Below are positions 56,857 through 64,000 of a stretch of DNA of 64,000 nt, in pieces. The translations under genes were made by a program, and so were the position numbers. This DNA comes from Zizania palustris. Its lineage: Eukaryota > Streptophyta > Magnoliopsida > Poales > Poaceae. The stretch lies in the NCBI GenBank assembly GCA_019279435.1, contig JAAALK010000082.1, forward strand, positions 13,222,594-13,286,593. The letters are read 5' to 3'. Below the pieces are notes generated by a model that saw only the letters and a program-made list of their open reading frames with translations, was not told the origin of the DNA and made no database searches. Numbering within the stretch: the first letter of the stretch is position 1; every line of letters starts with the position of its first letter.

Positions 56857-59800
56857 TTATGAAAAATCTGTGTCTATGCCAAGAAGGAATCGAAGACCCC
56901 TTCGATCTCTAGAGCTACCACTAAAGTCAGAGTGACTAGTTCCAGAGCCGGGAGTCCTTATAACTTTACGTTTAATTCTTCTCCCTCCCTTCGGAGCTCG
57001 AAAATCTTTTTGTTCCTATTGAAGTTTAACCCAATTTCGAAGTCGCTCGGGGCTTCTTTCCCAGCTTCGAAGTTCTTCAGGCTTCTTCCCTTGTTCTTCA
57101 GCAATACGCTCGTCTTCGGACCATTCAACATCTTCAGAAGATGAAGCTTCCAAGTTAACTTCTTTTTCTTCCTCTTTAATATAAGATAATATATCTTTAC
57201 ATATTTCGGGCGCAATTACACCGGAGCTTTCTCGAGGAATCAAAAATCGAGGTCGTTTGTGAAGTTTTAAAAGATCGAAGGTAGCCCATAGCAGGCGGAG
57301 TTCTTCGGTAACATTTAATACTTCGAACTCATCCATACAAGGTTGAGAAGCCTAAAAACACGATAAATAAGTTTTCATTCATATTATATGAAAGCATAAT
57401 TTTTACATATTCGGACCCCTAAACAAAACTAAACCTACGGGTCCAGTGGAGGCTGGCTGCTCGAAGCTTGAGACCGAGCTTGTTTTTGGCGATGCCCTTC
57501 ATCGATCCAAGCCTTGATCGTTGTTTGCCAAGCTGCGGCCACATCTTCGGAAGGGTTTAGCAGTTGGTTGTCGTCTAAGGTAATGGGAGACACCCCTGAA
57601 TCTGGTGCTACTGATAGCCCTATATCTTCGTAGTAGCGAAGTATTCTGAGAGCAGCTACTTGGCCGGAGATTACTCCATACCGAATACCTGCTGTCTTCA
57701 TCATCTTCGCTGCTCCTTGGATCATCTTTAGCCATTGCAGCAAGGGGACATTGTCACTCAAAGGTAGTGTCCAAAGAGTACCAAAGTACTCTAGAACACC
57801 TAAAAAATTGTTCATGACCTCCGCTGCTACCTTCTCCGACTTCACTTTATCTTCAATTAAAGCAATCCTTGACGAAGCTAACTCATCTACCACAGCAGAT
57901 AGTCTAGCTGCCTTCGTAGCCAAAGAGCTCTTCTGACTAAGCAGGTTGCTGGCTTCCTACATGGCTTTAGCCTTCTCCTCTTGAAGTTTAACCAGCTTAG
58001 CCCCCGCCGTGGCATGCTCTGCCCGCATTTTCTCTATTTTAGCCCGAAGCACGATTTGCTGGGCTTCGAGCTTCTTATTTGCAGCCTCCAGACCAAGTCT
58101 GGCCCTCCTCTCTAGAAAAGGAGCTAGGAGGGGGAGCATAGGGCAGAGCCCTTTGATCGTCCTCGTTCGGCGAAGGGTCAGAGCGTTGTGCTGCATCTTC
58201 GGAGACCTCGGTAGACTGCCCCCCTCCGTAGATTGACCTCCGTCTGTTGATTTAGATGGAGTTAATCCTGAGTTCGGAGCAAGAAATGGGTCTATTTTTC
58301 CTTTACCTTTTCCCGGTGCCATCTGTGCAGCTTCTGGAACCGACCCCGAAGATGTCGAGGTCCCAGGAGCCGTATCTTCGGGAGGATTCACCTCCATGGG
58401 AGTGGACCCTACCGAAACAAAGGTATTATATATTGCATAATTTCGCAAGGAGAAGGAACAGATGGTTCAAGCGAAGTTTACCTCTGAAGTCTTGTCGGTG
58501 GATGAGTATGGGGCTACTCGGAGGGTCGAAGGCCACTTCGAAGACATCATCGGACTCGAAGTCTAGAACCGAAGGGTTGACTGTTGGAGCCTCTCTTGGA
58601 GCTACAGCTACCACTTCATCCGGAATCAAAGCTTGCTCAGCAGTAACTTCGACTCCACCTTCAGTCACAGGGGCTTCTTGATGCGGCAAGTCCGGCTGGA
58701 TGCTTGAGGTCCCAGCCTGTCCGGAGCTACCTGGAACATCTGGCGCGCTTGCTGCGTCGCCAGTGTTTACATCTGCCCGGGCTTCATCTTCGGCAATCAG
58801 GTCCACGAGGACTCTTCCCTCATCTTCAGAGGAATCAAAGGGCGAAGCCACCGGACTTGAAGGCGCCACATTCTTCGGCTTTCGGGCTAATTTTTTCACT
58901 TGGGTCTTAGCCGGAGCTGAAGTCCCAGCATCTGCTTTCCTCTTCTTCGGGCCTTGCTCTGAAGGTACCCAGTCCGGAAGAGGAAGGGGTGCAACTCTGA
59001 GTACGCCCCATACTCGGTTGAGCCGCTCCCAACTACCCGCTTTTTCCTCCACTCCTTTTCGGCCGGAATTGGAACTCCCGGTATCTTCTCCGAAGCTCGA
59101 ACAACTTGCTACGAAGTCATAGGGGCTTGAGAAGCTAAAAGATAAGTTGGCGTTAGTCATTTCATCAAACAAGTATATATAAAACATGTTGTTTTCAAAG
59201 CTACATGCAGGGCTCGAGTTCGAAGAGATTTTTTAGAGTCCACCCTCCGAATCTTCTTCGAAGGTTATAGGCCAGTTGGCAATCAGAGGTGGAATCTGGA
59301 GCCCAATGAAATCCTCGGCTAAGTCCCGCATGCTCATGCAGTGACTAATCCTTTGGAGCAAGCTAAGGCGAGCTTCGAGCTGGCCGGCGTCTGGCTGAAC
59401 TTGGGCTTCTCTTCGGAAGTGTATGTCTTGTAGAGATCTGGCCAGACGACTGCCTGCTCCGACTTCGGCATAGAACCCCCGGAGAATCCAATCTGTATAA
59501 CATCTGGCGTTGATGGCCTTCGCTGGAAATCTTAGTTGGAATTCGTCCCGGAGTCTGAAGTTGATACTGCCGAAGGCTACCACAATCTTCTCTCCTCCGG
59601 AGCCTAGGTAAGTCTTTGGTTGGCAAGATGCCCTGTGCAGTGCTGCGAAAATTTTTGCTCTTCCTTCACAGCCTTCAGCTCGTAGCGCCCATTCGAAGAT
59701 GGCTAAGCGCGCTATTGCATTCAGAGATAGTTCAGGAAGGGTGACATGAAATAAGTTTAGTACCTCCGATAGGAAGTCCACTGCTGGGAGTCCTAACCCC

Positions 59801-60165
59801 GCTTCGAAGAAGGCTTCGAAGACCACAACTTCTCCAGGCCTCAGTGAAGGGATGACCTCCTTTCCAGGTTTCCAGATGATGACCTCCGAGCCAATCTTTC
59901 CCTCCACTGATGCTACGATTGTCTCCCTCTTGCAGGTAGATAGCCCCAGTTTATAAGATTGGTCCGTATACTTCGAAGAAGCCGGGAGGAGATCGTGAGG
60001 ACCGATCTGTTGGGGATTCCTTGCCAGAGCCGTCACCACTGCTGCTACCGCCACCATCAGAGCCACCATCGCTGTTGGCGTCGCTACTATTGCCGCCGCA
60101 GCCGCAGCTTGCTGCCGGGCTAGGGCCGAAGTCGCCCTAGGAGCCTTGAAGCCAGTTTTCACCAT
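56857..60165 (-). pseudogene. Antisense Transposase_28-like gene of element A
   Basis: Same gene as in D, more decayed. Exon 1 60165-59205 (MVKTGFKAPRATSALAR; EAFFEAGLGLPAVDFLSEVL) with a premature TAA at about 59233. Intron 59204-59135 (70 bp, GTAGCT...TTTTAG). Exon 2 down to 58482 with GPKKRKADAG. Intron 58481-58409 (73 bp). Exons 3 and 4 are fused by a deletion near 58112 that removes the exon 3 end, intron 3 and the exon 4 start (APFLE joins RRARLGLEAANKKLEAQ). The exon 4 end is at 57435 with a TAG at the splice site; the last exon starts ASQPCMDEFEVLN and runs to TAA 56857-56859 with one stop (57016). Confidence 0.8.
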
Positions 60166-60259
60166 GAACTCGCACCGAATGCTAAAGCTAGAGTCTGGAG
60201 GCTAAGGACTGGTTGCGCAAAGATGGTGAGAAAGGTATTCAAGAAGTGTTTGGGTCCTC

Positions 60260-60267
60260 TATTTATA
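60260..60267 (-). promoter_or_regulatory. TATA box of the A antisense gene
   Basis: TATAAATA on the minus strand, about 95 bp upstream of the ATG at 60165, in the same block context as in C and D. The remaining 60268-60580 is leader/promoter, with the PPT TCGAGGGGCTAC at 60581-60592. Confidence 0.65.
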
Positions 60268-60592
60268 GCCCAGGCCCACGATTTTTTACCGTTCACATTC
60301 GCCATTTCGCATTCTTGACCGTTACCTTTTACGAAGTTAATGCACCGTGTAACTTCTGTTGAAAGGAAAAGGCCAACGACTATTTCTTCTAAGTCTAAAA
60401 GGCTTTCTGACTTCTTAAGTTAATTCTAGGATTGTTCGAATGTAACTTCCTTAGGAATCAATTCGAAGTTTTGAATCTTCATATATTTCGGAGGTTGATT
60501 AAATTAGTTAACCCCTACGCTTGATTATTTTCTTGCGTATATTGCTCTCCTAACGTTACAGATCCAGCGAAGAAGCGTATTCGAGGGGCTAC

Positions 60593-61085
60593 TGTTGGGG
60601 GAAAATACTTCATCCTCAGGGTTACTATTACAACAAGACGAAGACAGGCTATTCAGCTGAAGTTCTTTAACGACCAACTCCGGTTTCCCTGGGTCAAGTT
60701 CGAAGCTTTTGGGTGAACTCTAGTTCGGAGTGTATCTTCGAATGAAGACCCTTCAGAGAACCTTTTTGCCAGCTAAGATGGAAGTCTTATCTTCTTTCTG
60801 ATTAGATTAGTCTTTTACCTTTTTAACCCTATCAAGGGTACCGAATAGTTTCCACTATGCCGATTGTAAGAGAGGGTGAAAAGGTCTTTTCCTTAAGGTT
60901 TTAGCCTATAAATACCCCCCGTTTTACCCTGTAATGAGGATCGAATACTGAGTTATTCAATACACATCTTCGAACTGCTTCGAGCTATTATCCAATTCAG
61001 AGGCTTGAAATAGTACACCTCGCAAACACTTCGTTTGTTAGTTTCTAATCTCTGAAACCTGTTAGCGTAATCTTTTATGCCAACA
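60593..61085 (+). repeat. 3' LTR of A (493 bp)
   Basis: TGTTGGGGGA...TATGCCAACA, the same length as the 5' LTR. Confidence 0.95.
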
Positions 61086-61089
61086 AGTG

Positions 61090-61991
61090 TGTAAAATGAA
61101 CCTCGAAGGGTTCTCTCAGAGGGAGAAAAGATTTATATTGGTTCGGACCTCTCCTAAGGGATAATAGCCCTACATCTAGTTTGTGGTGGATTTGGCATAA
61201 TATGCCTCGGTGTAGTGTAGTGAGCTCTAGGGTTTCATGGCCCTAGGAGCCGTTTTTTTGTTACAAGGGATTGGCCCTGCTTTTATAGGCACGCAGGCCA
61301 AAGGAAAAGACCAAAATACCCTCTATAAGGCATAGGCTTATATGGGCAAAAAGGGGAAAAGTACCTAGCTACTGTACAAAGTGTTTTACAACATATAGAC
61401 GTGTCAGATTAACGTCACTTCTTGACCAGCTAAACGACATACTAGGGGCAGAGGGGCCCCTGGTATGGCTTCTACACTGTAGCAAGGTATAAATATCTTC
61501 TGGATTCGGAGTAGTGGTCGAAGCTCTTTAGGCGGAGGCCGCAAAGGGAGGCTTCTAAGTACACTCCAAACTGGGCTTCTCGGAGACTGCTTTGAATTGG
61601 GTGGACAGGGTCCAGAGACTGGCTCTGGGGAGATCTGAAGGGAGCTCAAAGGTTAACTCTGAACAGAGCTCGAACGCTAACTACGAACAAGGCTCGAAGG
61701 TTAACACCGAACAAGGCTCGAAGGTTAACTCCGAACAAGGCTGGGAGTAACTTCGAAGTTAGCCTGAGACATAGCTTCTGTAAACTTCAAAGGGATCTTG
61801 AGGGCTTCGCTCTGGAGGGATCCGAAGGGGTTCGGAGGCCTCGCTCCAGAGGGCTTCGAAGTGAACCTTGGGACTTAGAAATAGCTTGTTCAGATATGGA
61901 CATGGTTCGACAGTGTTGGGCTCCGAGCCGAAGGCTGTCGAAGGCTGACGTCATTTAGCCCCTGTTCAAGGGAAAACTTATTCCCCCAATA
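61090..61991 (-). repeat. 3' LTR of I (about 902 bp)
   Basis: On the minus strand it starts TATTGGGGGAATAAG (canonical TG changed to TA) after the PPT CGAGGGGCTAC and ends TTCATTTTACA. Minus-strand TATA box CCTATAAAAGCAGG near 61285. It contains GAAGGTTAACTCCGAACAAGGCTC-like short repeats at 61650-61745. No coding region. Exact ends are uncertain by a few bases because A is inserted there. Confidence 0.65.
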
Positions 61992-62284
61992 GTAGCCCCT
62001 CGCTTGCAGGCCTTCGGGACGAAGCGGTGCGTGCGTCCTTCGGACAAATGACAATAAAAATTACAACTTCAGAGGAATCAGACCTTCGGAGCTTGGACCG
62101 AAGGTAGCTTCGAAATGCGCAGGTAATAATTGTCTGCGTCAACTGTCAGAATGACCTCGGGAAGATCAATTGACTCCTCAACGGCTATAAAACTGACCGT
62201 TACAGTGCGCCGGGTCAATTCAGCTTCACTGGAGGCCCACCTGGCAGTGGCTTCGACACGTGAACCGTCGGAATTTTTACCGCC

Positions 62285-62292
62285 TATAAATA
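62285..62292 (+). promoter_or_regulatory. TATA box of the I antisense gene
   Basis: TATAAATA about 143 bp upstream of the ATG at 62435, followed by a pyrimidine-rich leader (TCTCTTCTCCTCC). The segment 62002-62284 is promoter-side sequence with nothing else recognised. Confidence 0.65.
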
Positions 62293-62434
62293 GGGGTTTA
62301 CCGCGCATGGCTTCGACACACCTCTCATTTGCTTTCTTCTCAGCGCCTTACATCCTTCACTCTCTTCTCCTCCGTAGCTTCGCGCAAATCCCACCTTGCA
62401 AGCTTTAGCGCCCATCGCGCCGAAGCTCTACAAA

Positions 62435-64000
62435 ATGCCGAAGAAGGTTGCTTCGAAGGCTTTGGCCTTGGGCTTGAGCTTGAGCTCCACCCAAGCGCAG
62501 CCAGCGGCAGCAGCGGCAGTGAAGCCTGCACCGAGGCAGTTGGGGCCGAAGGATCTTCGGTCACCATCCGACAAGTTCGAGCAAACATTGGAGATGAGGG
62601 CCTCGATCTCCACAGAGGAGTTTGTCCGGAGGGCCTGCACGGGGAAGATCGCGTCGAAGATCCAACTTCGAGTTCCGGAGAAGTCGGAGGCCATACCGAG
62701 GCCTTGGGCTAATGAAGTGGTGTTGTTCAAAGCCTTCTTCGAAGCTGGCCTCGGACTGCCAGCAGTGGGGATGCTGAGCGAAGTCCTGCAAGCTTATAAC
62801 CTCGAGCTTTCTCAACTTTCGCCTAATGCCATGGCGAGGCTTGCCATGTTTGAATGGGCCATGAGGGCCGCAGGATGCGAGGGCCGTGCCAACGTCTTCG
62901 TTGCTCTTCATGACATCAACTATCAACCGAAGCCAAGGGACGGTGCAGACCGCGTCGAGAGGTCTTTGGCCTTTGGAAGCGCCAACTTCCAACTTCGGAA
63001 GGAGTACCAAGATGCCTTCCCAGCGAGTACCGCCAACAGCAAATGGTACTCGAGGTGGGACCAAGAGTGGTTCTACGCCTCCATCGGCGTGAACTCTCCC
63101 CTTCAGAGTACCAATGCTCTTATCTTTTATCGGCGTGAATGGGTAGTGAAGACGAGCTCCGACACCCTTCGCTCGAGGATCTCACTCCTTCGGAGGGTGG
63201 CCGCAAAGATGAGCATGAGGGACCTCGTAGAGGAGTTCATCACCCTCCGGCTTAGCCCCCTAGCGCGCTCTTGGCCGGAGGGACTGTTCCAACCTTCGGG
63301 CCGAGGGGGGCTAAACAAAGTGGCAACTGAACACCTCGGTAAGACTTCGAAGCCTTTCCACTTTCATACTTCGACAAAAACTTTACTCTGACTTGGAATC
63401 TTGATGAAGCCACTCTTGAAGTGAGGTCTACGGAGGAGGCCATCACGGTGGCGGAGCGTGTTGTCGGGGCCCCGACACCTGAGGAGCAAGCCCAACGGCT
63501 CGCTCTGGTGGGGATCTAGGAGCACTGGAATAGGCTGTGGACCCTGGTCGGCTTCGAGGAGGTCCAGGCTCTTCCGGACATCTCCCACCGTGTACCTTCG
63601 ACAATCGTCTCCAAGAGAAAAAGGTGGGACGACGACGAGCCTGAAGCTTCGAGGGTTCGGTCGGAGGTCCCCGCGACCGAAGCCTCTACCCCGGAGGAGG
63701 CAACGGCCACGAACCCTCAAATAGAAGCGGAGCCAGTAAGGGCTCCGACAACAGCTACCGAGGTGGCAGCGAAGACCTCGATGGCAACGGCTTCGGGCGC
63801 GGAAGTCGAAGTGCCAGCTTCGCAGCAGAAGGATTGGGGGGCACACATTGACCCCTCTACCCTCGAAGACATCTCCGAGGAAGGTAAACACTTTAAACAT
63901 ACTTCTCTTTTATATGTGGATATTGACTTGAACTTTTCTGCAGAAGATGATGCTGGTGCGAGGCCCATCACACCGAAGCCAGCGGAGGCCTCTGGCTGCA
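62435..64000 (+). pseudogene. Transposase_28-like gene of element I, three exons visible
   Basis: The ATG at 62435 (MPKKVASKAL) is chosen over an upstream TTG because it follows the TATA box at the same distance as in the other copies. Exons 62435-63338, 63410-63883 and 63944 to the window edge; introns of 71 and 60 bp (GTAAGA...GATGAAG and GTAAAC...TTCTGCAG) at phases 1 and 1, as in C and D. Core motif KAFFEAGLGLPAVGMLSEVL, then QLSPNAMARLAMFEWAMRAA. Exon 2 has GAPTPEEQAQRLALVGI and a basic KRKRWDDDE patch. A single TAG at 63517-63519 falls where D has a Trp codon. It is antisense to its host element, which runs on the minus strand. Confidence 0.78.

Larger units (their letters stand above)
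50231..61085 (+). mobile_element. Element A: complete Tat-lineage retrotransposon with antisense gene (10.9 kb)
   Basis: Two 493-bp LTRs, PBS, gag, protease, RT, RNase H, second RNase H, integrase, antisense gene, PPT. The flanking five bases are GGTGT (50226-50230) and AGTGT (61086-61090), a one-mismatch duplication. By eye the LTRs differ at about 19 positions (about 17 substitutions and two 1-bp indels), a few per cent, so it is not a very recent insertion. It lies where copia J sequence meets the LTR of I. Confidence 0.92.
61090..64000 (-). mobile_element. Element I: 3' end of a minus-strand Tat-lineage element
   Basis: Reading right to left: an antisense gene (coded on the plus strand here), promoter, PPT and 3' LTR, the same architecture as A, C and D but in a divergent family. 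The element continues beyond the right window edge. Its left end meets A at 61090 within a few bases. Confidence 0.75.

Noticed and set aside
1..64000. Host protein-coding gene, tRNA gene or CRISPR-like array
   Set aside because: Both strands were read for non-element domains, clover-leaf genes and regular spacers; everything coding could be assigned to a retroelement, and the only regular repeats are the tandem arrays listed.

Overview
The window is angiosperm nuclear DNA, probably from a monocot (weak call), made almost entirely of nested LTR retrotransposons. I found no host gene, tRNA, rRNA or CRISPR array. Labels used below: Ty3/gypsy Tat-lineage elements A, B, C, D (one broad family), F, G1, G2 (a second family), H and I; Ty1/copia elements E and J; and two solo copia-type LTRs, S1 and S2.

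Layout from left to right. 1-3770 is the 3' part of C (antisense gene plus 3' LTR). C sits in the integrase gene of D (3771-10410), and D sits in the LTR of copia E (10411-10949). H (10950 to about 44481) interrupts the gag of E. The 5' LTR of H contains a three-LTR composite, G1/G2 (11313-25079), with solo LTR S1 (15751-17408) in its gag, and also a 148-bp MITE (25291-25438). The antisense gene of H is split by solo LTR S2 (29938-41744), which is itself split by the near-complete element F (31384-41386). B (about 44482-46761) follows inside H and is cut by copia J (46762-50230, minus strand). A, a complete element (50231-61085), stands at the junction of J with I (61090 to beyond 64000, minus strand). 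Insertions therefore reach at least five levels deep.

The most notable content is a multi-exon gene on the strand opposite gag-pol in C, D, A and I. It lies tail to tail with pol and has its own TATA box about 95-150 bp upstream of the ATG. Its GT-AG introns of 60-88 bp fall at the same positions and phases. In D the five exons sum to 3,345 nt, exactly divisible by three and ending on a stop codon, even though the introns are not multiples of three. The product has a Transposase_28-like ('putative gypsy type transposon') region, a basic nuclear-localisation-like patch and a long coiled coil. H carries a different antisense gene with a plant mobile domain (PMD) signature, and H has no visible reverse transcriptase or integrase.

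All gag-pol genes are decayed by stops, frameshifts or deletions, except the distal integrase of D, which is still open. Boundaries were set by eye from TG...CA ends, 5-bp target duplications, PBS/PPT positions and alignment of copies within the window.
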